A DNA stretch of 64,000 bases, from positions 1-64,000 of the forward strand of contig NZ_NEGH01000009.1 of assembly GCF_002135375.1 (NCBI RefSeq). Direction: 5' to 3'. Numbering within the stretch: the first letter of the stretch is position 1; every line of letters starts with the position of its first letter. Shown one piece after another: positions 1 to 9,649 of the stretch. The DNA is from Acinetobacter sp. ANC 4558. GTDB taxonomy: Bacteria > Pseudomonadota > Gammaproteobacteria > Pseudomonadales > Moraxellaceae. Under the pieces are notes generated by a model. That model saw nothing but the letters and a program-made list of their open reading frames with translations. It made no database searches and had not been told where the DNA came from. Position numbers and translations under genes: made by a program.

Positions 1-53
1 CCGCCGACATTCTGCTTGTAAGGCAGACGCTCTACCAACTGAGCTAAGCGCCC
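1..53 (-). tRNA. tRNA-Val (TAC), partial at window edge
   Basis: The 5' part of a tRNA-Val gene; its 3' end (T-arm side and CCA) lies left of the window. The visible part, including the anticodon arm with TAC, is identical to the three complete Val copies downstream in coordinates. It is the last gene seen in the eight-gene minus-strand array. Confidence 0.93.
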
Positions 54-80
54 TTATAAGAGTGAAACTTTAATTTTTAA

Positions 81-157
81 TGGCGCAGCGGACGGGACTC
101 GAACCCGCGACCCTCGGCGTGACAGGCCGATATTCTAACCAACTGAACTACCGCTGC
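81..157 (-). tRNA. tRNA-Asp (GTC)
   Basis: A 77-nt cloverleaf on the minus strand with a 7-bp acceptor stem GCAGCGG/CCGCTGC, anticodon GTC, a GGTTCGAGTCC T-arm and an encoded CCA end. It is the same as the other three Asp copies in the array. Confidence 0.96.
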
Positions 158-183
158 ATAGGTGCTACACATATCCAAAGATA

Positions 184-259
184 TGGTGGGCGCTGACGGG
201 ATCGAACCGCCGACATTCTGCTTGTAAGGCAGACGCTCTACCAACTGAGCTAAGCGCCC
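184..259 (-). tRNA. tRNA-Val (TAC)
   Basis: A 76-nt cloverleaf on the minus strand with acceptor stem GGGCGCT/AGCGCCC, anticodon TAC, a GGTTCGATCCC T-arm and an encoded CCA. Short spacers of about 25 nt separate it from its Asp neighbours, so the array is probably one precursor transcript. Confidence 0.96.
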
Positions 260-286
260 TTATAAGGGTGAAACTTTGATTTTTAA

Positions 287-363
287 TGGCGCAGCGGACG
301 GGACTCGAACCCGCGACCCTCGGCGTGACAGGCCGATATTCTAACCAACTGAACTACCGCTGC
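287..363 (-). tRNA. tRNA-Asp (GTC)
   Basis: Second Asp copy: 77 nt, anticodon GTC, encoded CCA. The spacer to the next Val gene is only 10 nt, so release of the two tRNAs depends on RNase processing. Confidence 0.96.
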
Positions 364-373
364 ATTAAAAATC

Positions 374-449
374 TGGTGGGCGCTGACGGGATCGAACCGC
401 CGACATTCTGCTTGTAAGGCAGACGCTCTACCAACTGAGCTAAGCGCCC
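374..449 (-). tRNA. tRNA-Val (TAC)
   Basis: Third Val copy: 76 nt, anticodon TAC, encoded CCA. It has the same sequence as the other Val copies. Confidence 0.96.
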
Positions 450-470
450 TCAAAAGTTCTACTATGTAAA

Positions 471-547
471 TGGCGCAGCGGACGGGACTCGAACCCGCGA
501 CCCTCGGCGTGACAGGCCGATATTCTAACCAACTGAACTACCGCTGC
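471..547 (-). tRNA. tRNA-Asp (GTC)
   Basis: Third Asp copy: 77 nt, anticodon GTC, encoded CCA. Next to it lies another Asp copy, so here the Val/Asp alternation is broken. Confidence 0.96.
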
Positions 548-594
548 ACTTACATAACTTTACTTTTTTGGCACAAACAATATTAAGAATTAAG

Positions 595-671
595 TGGCGC
601 AGCGGACGGGACTCGAACCCGCGACCCTCGGCGTGACAGGCCGATATTCTAACCAACTGAACTACCGCTGC
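595..671 (-). tRNA. tRNA-Asp (GTC)
   Basis: Fourth Asp copy: 77 nt, anticodon GTC, encoded CCA. It is second in order of transcription, after the Val gene at 698-773. Confidence 0.96.
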
Positions 672-697
672 ACTATATATTCTTAACGTAAAAGACA

Positions 698-773
698 TGG
701 TGGGCGCTGACGGGATCGAACCGCCGACATTCTGCTTGTAAGGCAGACGCTCTACCAACTGAGCTAAGCGCCC
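698..773 (-). tRNA. tRNA-Val (TAC), promoter-proximal
   Basis: The first tRNA of the array in transcription order: 76 nt, anticodon TAC, encoded CCA. Its 5' end is 27 nt downstream of the -10 hexamer of the promoter at 801-828. Confidence 0.96.
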
Positions 774-800
774 TTTACGACTTCATCGTTTGTGTGGTGC

Positions 801-828
801 ATTATAGAGAATCCTGTGAACCTGTCAA
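801..828 (-). promoter_or_regulatory. Sigma-70 promoter of the tRNA array
   Basis: On the minus strand there is a perfect -35 TTGACA (823-828), a 16-bp spacer and a perfect -10 TATAAT (801-806). The bases after the -10 are GC-containing (GCACCAC), as is common at stable-RNA promoters. A consensus promoter directly before a multi-copy tRNA array fits high constitutive output. Confidence 0.88.
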
Positions 829-1037
829 ACGCTTTTCCACTTGTTTTCAGTTTTTCCCTATTGAGTGATTAAAAAATAGGTTATTTGCTATAAAAATATA
901 CAAATTTTATAAATTTACTCAAGGATAAATTAAAAAAATAAATATGTTTTAAAAACTTAATGAAACATTTTAACCTTCACAACGTTGCAACTTTAATTCA
1001 TTTCTATTGAAGTTTAATCCTTTAATGACATATGTAA

Positions 1038-1547
1038 TTAAATGTTTTCAATAATGCTCATTTCTGAAATGTACACCAATGCCTCTTCTGGAATAAGATC
1101 AAATAACTCAATAATCTCAGTATTTTTCATGCGAATACAACCATGTGACATTGGAATTCCCATCGGTTCAGTATCTGGTGTGCCATGAATATAAATGTAA
1201 CGATTAAAGGTATCGCAACCATTTCCTAAATTAAAATGCTCTTCTAAGCCGCTTAACCATAAAATTCTTGAGAGTATCCAATCACGCTCTGGAAAAGCAT
1301 CTGCTAAATCTTGTGAATAAACTTCACCCGTTTCTTGGCGAGCAATAAATACGGTATTGATTGGAACATCTTGACCAAACTTTAAAGCAATTTTATGCCA
1401 GCCTCGTGGCGTTTTCCCACTATTTTCCTGCTCCCCAATTCCATTTTTCCCCGTTGAAATGACATAAACTTTATTATGTTTAGGGAGGTATAAAGTCTGT
1501 TCTGCTAAGTCTATAAGTACATCAGCTTGATCCAACGTATATTTCAT
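1038..1547 (-). CDS. elsL: YkuD-domain L,D-carboxypeptidase/transpeptidase, likely cytoplasmic (ElsL-like)
   Basis: A 169-residue YkuD-fold protein. The catalytic signature is visible as H121, then S134-H135-G136-C137-I-R, with C137 the nucleophile. There is no signal peptide or membrane segment, so it should stay in the cytoplasm. In Acinetobacter baumannii a short cytoplasmic YkuD protein (ElsL/LdtK) is known as an L,D-carboxypeptidase that trims recycled muropeptide tetrapeptides; this gene fits that description, and the symbol rests on that match rather than on an alignment. A strong AAGGGA ribosome site precedes the ATG. It follows the DUF454 gene by 11 nt, which suggests co-transcription. 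A periplasmic-type transpeptidase is the less likely alternative because no export signal exists. Confidence 0.78.
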   Translation of the reverse strand: MKYTLDQADVLIDLAEQTLYLPKHNKVYVISTGKNGIGEQENSGKTPRGWHKIALKFGQDVPINTVFIARQETGEVYSQDLADAFPERDWILSRILWLSGLEEHFNLGNGCDTFNRYIYIHGTPDTEPMGIPMSHGCIRMKNTEIIELFDLIPEEALVYISEMSIIENI

Positions 1548-1558
1548 TGCTTTCCCTT

Positions 1559-1924
1559 CTAATGATGTTTAGGTTCGGGTCTAAACCAAAGCCAAATTGC
1601 AACTATCAGCATGGTCACATCTGTAAAAATTTTGACGGCAAATGGTGCATTTGTAAATAACATTATTATTCCACTAATAAGCATCATAATACTGGCCAAC
1701 CACTTTGCTTTACGTGGCACCGTTCCATTTTCACGCCATGCTTTTAAGGTCGGACCATACTTAGGATGTTGCAATAACCAAGCATCCATTTGAGGCCAAC
1801 CTTTAGAAGCTGCCCACGCGGCTAAAATGAGAAATACGGTGGTTGGCATACCAGGTAATAATGCGCCAATAAAACCCAATATGATAAAAATCACCACCAA
1901 GGTCCGCCAAAACAACGTTTTCAT
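1559..1924 (-). CDS. DUF454 (YbaN-like) inner membrane protein
   Basis: A 121-residue protein with hydrophobic segments at about residues 7-34 and 74-112 around a short polar loop, matching the DUF454/YbaN family in length and in its early PGMPTT motif. Function is not established for the family. It lies directly upstream of the L,D-carboxypeptidase gene in the same direction and probably shares its transcript. The start overlaps nothing real: the divergent DUF1853 gene begins about 70 nt away. Confidence 0.82.
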   Translation of the reverse strand: MKTLFWRTLVVIFIILGFIGALLPGMPTTVFLILAAWAASKGWPQMDAWLLQHPKYGPTLKAWRENGTVPRKAKWLASIMMLISGIIMLFTNAPFAVKIFTDVTMLIVAIWLWFRPEPKHH

Positions 1925-1997
1925 TTATTTACTCTACAAGCACGCTGCTTGTAGTATAAATTGTTTTTCATCGCAATCCCTTAAAATTCCAACTCGA

Positions 1998-2873
1998 ATG
2001 TATTTCTCAATGCCTGAACTTAATTCACATCAATTTCATGAAGCTTGGTTAACTTATAAAACACCAGAAGTCCAGCAATTGGCTTTTTCTCTTCTGAGCC
2101 CAAATATTATTCGAGAAATTCCAAATCAACTTCCTATTCAACATAAATTTGATTTACATACAGATCAACACTGGCAAGATATGTATAAATGTTATACGCC
2201 ACGACTTCAGCAACTAGATCTCTATCCTGATGAATTACATCAGTTTTTAAACAAACTTAAAAGTACGCGTTTAGGTCTACGTTTCGAAAGGTATATTTGG
2301 TTTTGGCTGTTAGACCACCACTATCATCCTTATCATCTTATAGCACATAGCCTTCAAATAATTGATGGTGCTAGAACAATTGGCGAACTAGATTTTTTAA
2401 TTCAAAATACGGAAACTCGCCAAGTTGAGCATTGGGAGGTCGCTTTAAAATATTATTTAGGTGAACAAAATCTATCTTTAAAACATTGGTACGGTTTAAA
2501 TCGAGAAGATACACTTTTAACAAAACTGATGCACTTCACTGAAAAGCAGTTTCAATTTTCTAATGTGCATGAACATCAAATAGATCAACGCTTTGCTGTA
2601 ATGAAAGGACAGCTTTATCTTCCCTACCATCGATATACTGCTAAAATACCTCCATGGGTCAATACAAATCGTCGACTTGGTTTTTGGGGAAATAACTTCC
2701 CATCACACCACGCTCAATATTATCGTTTAAATAGACATGAGTGGTTATGCCCAAATCAATTTATAGAGCATGCGTTTAATTCATGGTGGACAAATGGTTT
2801 ATATTTTTCTCGTCATAAAAATGAATATTACATGTATAGAAGTACGATCAGTCTCAAAAATAAATTTTCTTAA
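1998..2873 (+). CDS. DUF1853 family protein
   Basis: A 291-residue protein that I recognise as DUF1853; no function is established. In its middle it has GELD, then about 14 residues later HWEVALKYYLG, a layout reminiscent of PD-(D/E)XK nuclease cores (acidic residue, then Glu and Lys on a strand), though the E-x3-K spacing is not canonical. The open frame extends upstream into the divergent DUF454 gene, so I place the start at the ATG at 1998; the ATG at 2010 is an equal candidate and neither has a good ribosome site. No membrane segment or signal peptide. Confidence 0.72.
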   Translation: MYFSMPELNSHQFHEAWLTYKTPEVQQLAFSLLSPNIIREIPNQLPIQHKFDLHTDQHWQDMYKCYTPRLQQLDLYPDELHQFLNKLKSTRLGLRFERYIWFWLLDHHYHPYHLIAHSLQIIDGARTIGELDFLIQNTETRQVEHWEVALKYYLGEQNLSLKHWYGLNREDTLLTKLMHFTEKQFQFSNVHEHQIDQRFAVMKGQLYLPYHRYTAKIPPWVNTNRRLGFWGNNFPSHHAQYYRLNRHEWLCPNQFIEHAFNSWWTNGLYFSRHKNEYYMYRSTISLKNKFS

Positions 2874-3016
2874 TTAAACATTAAGTTAAAAATAAATATT
2901 TAAATACAATTCATAACTTATTTATACAAAAAAAAACACATTTCATTTTCTATTCCTTTTAATCTCAATAATATGGTATAAAAAACTGATATTTAAAATC
3001 ACAAACAAGGGTATGA

Positions 3017-3169
3017 ATGATGAAAAAAGTTTTATTTACTGCATTAGCGATGAGCGTAGTTCTAGTTGGATGTAATACGGTTAAAGGAGTTGGTCAAGAT
3101 GTCTCTAAAGTTGGTTCTGTGGTAACAGATACTGCTGAAAAAACTTCGAATGAAATTAAGAAAAAGTAA
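3017..3169 (+). CDS. Entericidin A/B-type small lipoprotein
   Basis: A 50-codon gene starting MMKK, with a hydrophobic stretch and lipobox LVGC (Cys at residue 19), then a short polar tail rich in Val, Gly, Asp and Lys. This is the pattern of entericidin-family lipoproteins, small envelope proteins linked in enterobacteria to stress and programmed lysis; the role in Acinetobacter is unknown. AAGG lies 6-9 nt before two tandem ATGs (3017 and 3020). A rho-independent terminator follows at once, so it is monocistronic. Confidence 0.8.
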   Translation: MMKKVLFTALAMSVVLVGCNTVKGVGQDVSKVGSVVTDTAEKTSNEIKKK

Positions 3170-3184
3170 GTTTTTACTTTTTCA

Positions 3185-3217
3185 AAACCCGATTTAGTAT
3201 CTAGATCGGGTTTTTTT
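3185..3217 (+). terminator. Rho-independent terminator after the entericidin gene
   Basis: Stem AAACCCGAT/ATCGGGTTT followed by a run of seven or more T on the plus strand, starting 16 nt after the stop codon. Confidence 0.88.
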
Positions 3218-3278
3218 ATATTTTAAATTCCCTTTATTACAAGGTTTCGCCTATCATAGATAAAATTTTTTAACATGA

Positions 3279-4421
<1,143 letters not shown>

Positions 4422-4437
4422 TTCTCACTTAGAATAA

Positions 4438-4462
4438 AAGGAACTCAATGAGTTCCTTTTTT
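4438..4462. terminator. Bidirectional terminator between dapE and the response regulator
   Basis: A 9-bp stem AAGGAACTC/GAGTTCCTT with a 3-nt loop, flanked by a T run on the plus strand and an A run that gives U residues on the minus strand. It can serve both convergent genes. Confidence 0.87.
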
Positions 4463-4490
4463 ATGATGTTGATTCATATTTTTATTTATT

Positions 4491-4865
4491 TTATTCAATA
4501 CTACTCTTCAGGTAACGTTTAACCGTTTGAAGTAATAATGCTTCATCAATAGGTTTCGTTAAATAATCACTTGCACCTTGTAGCATCCCCCAAGAGCGAT
4601 CTGTTTCTTGATCTTTAGTACTCACAATAATAATCGGAATATGTTTTGTTGTTTCTGCGCGTGTCAACTGACGGGTTGCTTGAAAACCATTCACCCCTGG
4701 CATCACAACATCCATAAGCACTAAATCAGGTAATTCTGCCTGTGCGATTGTAACGCCATCAGCACCATTAGAAGCTTCAATCACATCATAACCATGATGA
4801 CTTAATATCTCTCTGAATCGAAAGGTTTCTGCTGGTGAATCATCTACAATTAAAATTCGTGCCAT
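4491..4865 (-). CDS. Single-domain response regulator (CheY/PilH-like)
   Basis: A 124-residue receiver domain with no output domain. Acidic pocket D8-D9, phospho-acceptor D52 in LVLMDVVMPG, and the conserved late Lys in YLTKP are present. Such stand-alone receivers act by protein contact, for example in type IV pilus chemosensory pathways (PilG/PilH). No histidine kinase, pilus or chemotaxis gene is nearby, so the partner cannot be named. I choose the ATG at 4865, preceded by a GGAAAA ribosome site; a TTG 12 nt upstream is less likely. Confidence 0.85.
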   Translation of the reverse strand: MARILIVDDSPAETFRFREILSHHGYDVIEASNGADGVTIAQAELPDLVLMDVVMPGVNGFQATRQLTRAETTKHIPIIIVSTKDQETDRSWGMLQGASDYLTKPIDEALLLQTVKRYLKSSIE

Positions 4866-5322
4866 TCTGTTTTCCAAAAAATTAATCTTTCAATTATACA
4901 AACATAAGATTATTAATTGTATTTCAATCATTTATTTCTCAAAATAATTTCATCTAAACCCAAGCAACCAAACTTTTCCTCAATAATCAAAAAAACCCTG
5001 CACCGATAAAAATGCCAGTATCATCCGATATCTTTTTTGAAAATCTAAAGTTTGTCATTGGTTTTAACTGCATCACTTTACATCTGTTTATTGTTTTAGA
5101 AAAGTTATGATCTCGAGATAATCGTAACCAAATAATATCTACGTGAACATGCCGTTTTAACTGAAATATTTCAATTTATTTTCAAAAATTGTCCCATTTA
5201 TATTTAATTTCAAATCGTTTTTCGTTTTAAAAATCTTCTTCTATTCTCAAGAAAATTATCTTAAGATAAAATTCAAGACCATATAAGCAAATAACACCAC
5301 TTAACATATGGGGATAGATTAA
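4866..5322. other. Intergenic region, 457 nt
   Basis: A+T-rich sequence between two divergent genes. I see no credible ORF, tRNA or long repeat. It must hold the promoters of both flanking genes, but no near-consensus hexamer pair stands out. Confidence 0.5.
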
Positions 5323-5973
5323 GTGCAAAATGACAATAATATTAAAAAAAAATGGCTAAGATTTTCGATATATTCTTTTATAGCACTCACGTTATTATTA
5401 GTTCAAACTAATCCTGTTTTTTCTAAAAATATAAATAATACTTCCTTAAAAGATCAACGATGGTATCGTTATTATGATCACAAAGGTGTCGCCAACATCA
5501 GTAGTAGCATTACACAAAGTCATATTCAATATGGATATGAAACACTAGATCAGAATATGCAAATTATTAAAAAAAATGATGCCTTCAATGCAGAGAAAAA
5601 CCAAAAGTCAAACATCTTACTCAACACTGATGCACAAGAAATTAAAGATGATCTGCTATTAAAAAAGGCTTATAGCACCAGTGAAGTCGCGAAAGAAAAA
5701 AAGAAAATGAGTTTAGACACTATTAATAATCAAATTAATTTTCAACTCAATCAATTAAAAAATTTGCAACAAAACCGAATACATTTAAAAAAAATAGAGA
5801 TGGAGTATATTCGGAAAAATCAACTGATTCCTCATGAATCAATAGACAAGCTTGAATTTAATTCAAAAAATATTGAACAAACCATTAATAATATTCAAAT
5901 GCTACAACAGAACTATATGCAAACAGAAATCCAGTTCAACAAAATCATCGACCGTTTGAAATTAAAACCTTAA
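5323..5973 (+). CDS. Exported DUF4124-like protein with C-terminal coiled coil
   Basis: A 216-residue protein of unknown function. A hydrophobic segment at residues 12-34 acts as signal peptide or anchor. Residues 45-80 contain WYRYYDHKGVANIS, which resembles the start of DUF4124 domains. From about residue 125 the sequence is rich in Lys, Asn, Gln and Ile with coiled-coil character. The start is GTG at 5323, preceded by GGGGA at 8 nt. It lies 97 nt upstream of proS but has its own gap, so operon membership is uncertain. Confidence 0.6.
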   Translation: MQNDNNIKKKWLRFSIYSFIALTLLLVQTNPVFSKNINNTSLKDQRWYRYYDHKGVANISSSITQSHIQYGYETLDQNMQIIKKNDAFNAEKNQKSNILLNTDAQEIKDDLLLKKAYSTSEVAKEKKKMSLDTINNQINFQLNQLKNLQQNRIHLKKIEMEYIRKNQLIPHESIDKLEFNSKNIEQTINNIQMLQQNYMQTEIQFNKIIDRLKLKP

Positions 5974-6070
5974 TACACTTTCATTTAACAGATAAATAGA
6001 TCTGCCATGTTGAAGTGCTTTTTATTGTATACTCATCGACTTTAACGAAATACTTTTTAGGACATTTTCC

Positions 6071-7789
6071 ATGCGCGCGAGTCGCTTTTTATTTGCAACG
6101 TTAAGAGAAACGCCAAATGATGCTGAAGTCATCTCTCACCAACTTATGTTACGTGCGGGAATGATTCGTAAACTAGCTTCAGGTTTATATACTTGGCTAC
6201 CAATGGGCGTTCGCGTATTAAATAAAGTTGCAGCGATTGTGCGTGAAGAAATGAACCGTGCAGGGTCTCTTGAAGTTTTAATGCCCGTAACACAACCTGC
6301 ATCTTTATGGGAAGAATCTGGTCGTTATGTACAATATGGTCCAGAATTATTGCGCTTTAAAGACCGCCATCAAAATGACTTTGTACTTGGTCCAACGCAT
6401 GAAGAAGTCATTACAGATCTTGCGCGCAATGAACTACATAGTTACAAACAACTTCCAGCTAACTTTTATCAAGTTCAAACAAAGTTTCGTGATGAGATTC
6501 GCCCTCGTTTTGGTGTTATGCGTTCTCGTGAATTTATTATGAAAGATGCTTATTCTTTCCATGTTAATCAAGTGTCTTTACAAGAAACTTACGATGCGAT
6601 GTATGATGCTTATTGTAAGATTTTTACCCGTTTAGGTCTTAATTTCCGTCCAGTACAAGCAGATACAGGCTCAATTGGTGGGTCAGGTTCTCATGAGTTT
6701 CACGTTCTTGCTTCAAGTGGCGAAGATGATATTGCCTTCTCTACAGAATCTGATTATGCAGCAAATGTTGAAATGGCTGAGGCTATTCTTGTTGGTGAAC
6801 GTGCAGCGCCAAATAAAGCCTTAGAAATCGTAGACACACCTAATCAAAAAACAATTGCTGATGTTTCTACGTTCTTAAAATCAGATCCTGCACAATCAGT
6901 AAAAGCATTATTGGTTCAAGGAATTCCAACACAAGAAAATCAAACAACACCTGTTGTTGCCTTATTCTTACGTGGTGATCATGAGCTCAATGAAATTAAA
7001 GCTGAAAAACATCCATTAATTGCTGCACCACTTACTTTTGCCACTGAAGAACAAATTGCGACTTCAGGCTTAACCCCTGGTTTCTGTGGTCCACAAGGTT
7101 TAGTTGAAAAAGGTTTAACTGTCATTATTGATCGTGCAGCATCGGTATTGTCTGACTTTGTTGCCGGTGCAAATGAAATTGACAAACATGCAGTCGGTGT
7201 AAACTGGGAACGTGATGCTCAATTTACTGAAATATTTGATTTGCGTAATGTTGTTGAAGGTGATGCATCTCCAGATGGTCATGGTACGTTGCAAATTAAA
7301 CGTGGTATCGAAGTTGGTCATATTTTCCAACTCGGTCAAAAGTACTCTGAAGCATTAGGCTGTAAAGTACTTGGTGAAGATGGTAAGCCGTTGGTTGTGA
7401 CGATGGGTTGTTACGGTATTGGAGTAACGCGTGTAGTGGCGTCAGCAATTGAACAAAACTATGATGATAAAGGAATTATTTGGCCTCTGAGCATTGCTCC
7501 ATTTGAAGTTGCAATTGTTCCAATGAATGCACATAAATCACCACGTACGCTCGAAGCTGCTGAAACGCTTTATGCAGAGTTACAAGCAGCAGGCTATGAT
7601 GTCCTCTTAGATGATCGTAATGAACGCCCTGGTGTTAAATTCTCTGATTTAGAATTAACAGGTATTCCACACCGCATTGTGATTGGTGAAAAAGGACTCG
7701 ATGCAGGAACATTTGAATATAAAGGGCGTACTGATGCAGAATCAGTCAACTTGAGTAAAGAAGATTTGCTTGCAAAAATTGCAAAGTAA
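6071..7789 (+). CDS. proS: Prolyl-tRNA synthetase
   Basis: A 572-residue class II synthetase of the bacterial (ProS type 1) form, charging tRNA-Pro in the cytoplasm. Class II motif 2 is seen in the stretch around residues 138-158 ([12 protein letters not shown]). A YbaK-like editing domain, which removes mischarged alanine, is inserted between about residues 230 and 390. The C-terminal anticodon-binding domain starts near residue 475. Full usual length, and a terminator follows. Confidence 0.97.
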   Translation: MRASRFLFATLRETPNDAEVISHQLMLRAGMIRKLASGLYTWLPMGVRVLNKVAAIVREEMNRAGSLEVLMPVTQPASLWEESGRYVQYGPELLRFKDRHQNDFVLGPTHEEVITDLARNELHSYKQLPANFYQVQTKFRDEIRPRFGVMRSREFIMKDAYSFHVNQVSLQETYDAMYDAYCKIFTRLGLNFRPVQADTGSIGGSGSHEFHVLASSGEDDIAFSTESDYAANVEMAEAILVGERAAPNKALEIVDTPNQKTIADVSTFLKSDPAQSVKALLVQGIPTQENQTTPVVALFLRGDHELNEIKAEKHPLIAAPLTFATEEQIATSGLTPGFCGPQGLVEKGLTVIIDRAASVLSDFVAGANEIDKHAVGVNWERDAQFTEIFDLRNVVEGDASPDGHGTLQIKRGIEVGHIFQLGQKYSEALGCKVLGEDGKPLVVTMGCYGIGVTRVVASAIEQNYDDKGIIWPLSIAPFEVAIVPMNAHKSPRTLEAAETLYAELQAAGYDVLLDDRNERPGVKFSDLELTGIPHRIVIGEKGLDAGTFEYKGRTDAESVNLSKEDLLAKIAK

Positions 7790-7816
7790 TTTTTCAATAT
7801 AACATACTTGATCAAA

Positions 7817-7843
7817 AATCCCGCTTAATGCGGGATTCTTTAT
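7817..7843 (+). terminator. Rho-independent terminator after proS
   Basis: An 8-bp stem AATCCCGC/GCGGGATT with loop TTAAT, followed by CTTTATTTT. The T run is interrupted by one base. Confidence 0.8.
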
Positions 7844-7887
7844 TTTAAATCAATATTTTATAGAATCATCAATTCTTTATGATGAGA

Positions 7888-8457
7888 TTAAGCTTTAGGT
7901 AAAGTTACACCTGTTTGACCTTGATATTTTCCACCACGGTCTTTATAAGATACTTCACATACTTCGTCAGATTCAAAAAATAACATCTGCGCAACACCCT
8001 CACCTGCGTAAATACGTGCAGGTAAATTTGTTGTATTTGAAAATTCTAAAGTGACGTGCCCTTCCCATTCAGGTTCTAATGGCGTAACGTTCACAATAAT
8101 GCCACAACGTGCATAAGTTGATTTACCTAAACATACCGTTAGAACATTACGTGGAATACGGAAATATTCAACAGTACGTGCTAAAGCAAATGAGTTTGGT
8201 GGAATAATACATACATCAGCTTCAATATCAATAAAGCTGTTTTCATCAAAGTTTTTAGGATCAACAATTGCTGAATGAACATTTGTAAAAACTTTAAATT
8301 CTCGTGCGCAGCGCACATCATAGCCGTAACTTGATACGCCATACGAAATGAGCTTTTGACCATTTTCATCTAAACGAACTTGGTTTTCTGCATACGGTTC
8401 AATCATACCGTGCTTTTCGCTCATTTCACGAATCCAGCGATCAGACTTTATTGCCAT
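7888..8457 (-). CDS. dcd: dCTP deaminase
   Basis: A 189-residue trimeric deaminase converting dCTP to dUTP for dTMP synthesis. The family signatures are seen: [14 protein letters not shown] followed by CGI, and [15 protein letters not shown] with the catalytic Glu. Length matches the family. The frame is open 12 nt further to a TTG, but the ATG at 8457 sits a good distance after GGAT and gives the conserved N-terminus MAIKSDRW. Confidence 0.96.
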   Translation of the reverse strand: MAIKSDRWIREMSEKHGMIEPYAENQVRLDENGQKLISYGVSSYGYDVRCAREFKVFTNVHSAIVDPKNFDENSFIDIEADVCIIPPNSFALARTVEYFRIPRNVLTVCLGKSTYARCGIIVNVTPLEPEWEGHVTLEFSNTTNLPARIYAGEGVAQMLFFESDEVCEVSYKDRGGKYQGQTGVTLPKA

Positions 8458-8581
8458 TGTTTTATCCAAATCATACTAAAATAATTTACTACGATGTACT
8501 TTAACTGAAATCACGCCTAATGAAAATAAGCCTTCGAATTATCTATCATTCATGACAAAGAAAAAATTGATTTTCTTTTCA

Positions 8582-9175
8582 TTAAAAACTCAACAAGGCG
8601 GAATAACTTAAAGGTACTGAAAAACTCAACAGCACAATTGAAGCCGTCTTTTGTAAATTACATTGATTTAACCATTTAATTTTATTCGATGCTAAATAAG
8701 ACCCAATACATGTCCATAAAAATGCAATTGGAACCAATAAGATTAAAAATACCAACATATGACTGACATAATAATTCATATTTTTCCATACAATTGCTGG
8801 AAAAATAGCAGATGCAAATAACAATGCTTTAGGGTTTAAAACCGTCGCTAAAAAAAGCTCGCGTGCACGAATGGTCGGCTGTGAATAACTGACTTCAACA
8901 TCAGCTGTACGCCAAAGCTTAATGGCTAAAAAAATAATATAACTCGCACTAAATAATTTTAAAATTACGGGTAACAAAGGAAATTGTGCTGAAACTTTAC
9001 CAATGAGAAGTCCCCACAATGAAATCGCAATTAAATAGCCAAAAGCCTCTGAAGGTATTAAACGGAATGATTTTTTAATGCCAACCTGAATACCGGATGA
9101 GGCGAGTAATGTATTTGTAGGACCTGGTGTCAAAAGAATGGAGATAACCAAGCCAATAAATAACAATGAAATCAT
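8582..9175 (-). CDS. LysE/RhtB-family exporter
   Basis: A 197-residue inner membrane protein with about six hydrophobic segments and the family's N-terminal LTPGPTNTLL motif. LysE/RhtB proteins export amino acids or related metabolites; the substrate here cannot be told. It is a diverged member: the second half is less conserved than in typical LysE proteins. It faces away from the TAXI-TRAP operon across a 474-nt region that carries an 11-bp tandem repeat. Confidence 0.83.
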   Translation of the reverse strand: MISLLFIGLVISILLTPGPTNTLLASSGIQVGIKKSFRLIPSEAFGYLIAISLWGLLIGKVSAQFPLLPVILKLFSASYIIFLAIKLWRTADVEVSYSQPTIRARELFLATVLNPKALLFASAIFPAIVWKNMNYYVSHMLVFLILLVPIAFLWTCIGSYLASNKIKWLNQCNLQKTASIVLLSFSVPLSYSALLSF

Positions 9176-9649
9176 TCATTCAACCTCAACAATGAATCTA
9201 TTTAGGATAAAGGAGCTTGAATTCATTTAGCAAAGTAAAAATTGTAAGAGGAAGTATAAAACTCACAATGAAATAAATTAAAATATTATTTTTCAACAAC
9301 TTATAAATCAAAAACATTAGACTCACCAGTCACACGATAGTCGTTTGATGGTCGTTTGATGGTCGTTTGATGGTCGTTTGATGGTCGTTTGATGGTCGTT
9401 TGATGGTCGTTTGATGGTCGTTTGATGGTCGTTTATACACTTTTCTATTCACATTAACATCTTTAAAACACTATTAATCATAACTTAACAAATAGATGGA
9501 TTTTGTCATACAAAATTCATAGAAAGACAATATTTCTTAAAGCGTAAATACGTTAGTTTCATACAACTTCATGCTTAAAGCTTAAATTTTATAAGTGAAT
9601 AATTTAACTCAAATGAATTGAGTGAAGAACCAAAACAAAGGAAAAATCA
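9176..9649. other. Intergenic region with tandem repeat, 474 nt
   Basis: A+T-rich divergent promoter region between the LysE-type exporter and the TAXI-TRAP operon. It holds the 11-bp tandem repeat at 9340-9434. No ORF of substance is seen. Confidence 0.6.
9340..9434. repeat. 11-bp tandem repeat, 8.6 copies
   Basis: Eight perfect head-to-tail copies of GTCGTTTGATG (9340-9427) plus a 7-nt partial copy to 9434. There is no sequence variation between copies and no spacer. The repeat sits 164 nt left of the LysE-type start codon's far side and about 215 nt before the TAXI gene start, in non-coding DNA. Confidence 0.97.

Noticed and set aside
525..758. A 77-codon open frame on the minus strand
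   Set aside because: It runs through three tRNA genes; the apparent protein is translated tRNA sequence, a common false gene.
1827..1997. N-terminal extension of the DUF1853 protein
   Set aside because: It overlaps the start of the divergent DUF454 gene and has no ribosome site; the family-like sequence begins at about 1998-2010.
9340..9434. CRISPR array
   Set aside because: The 11-bp units are contiguous with no spacers, and no cas genes are present.
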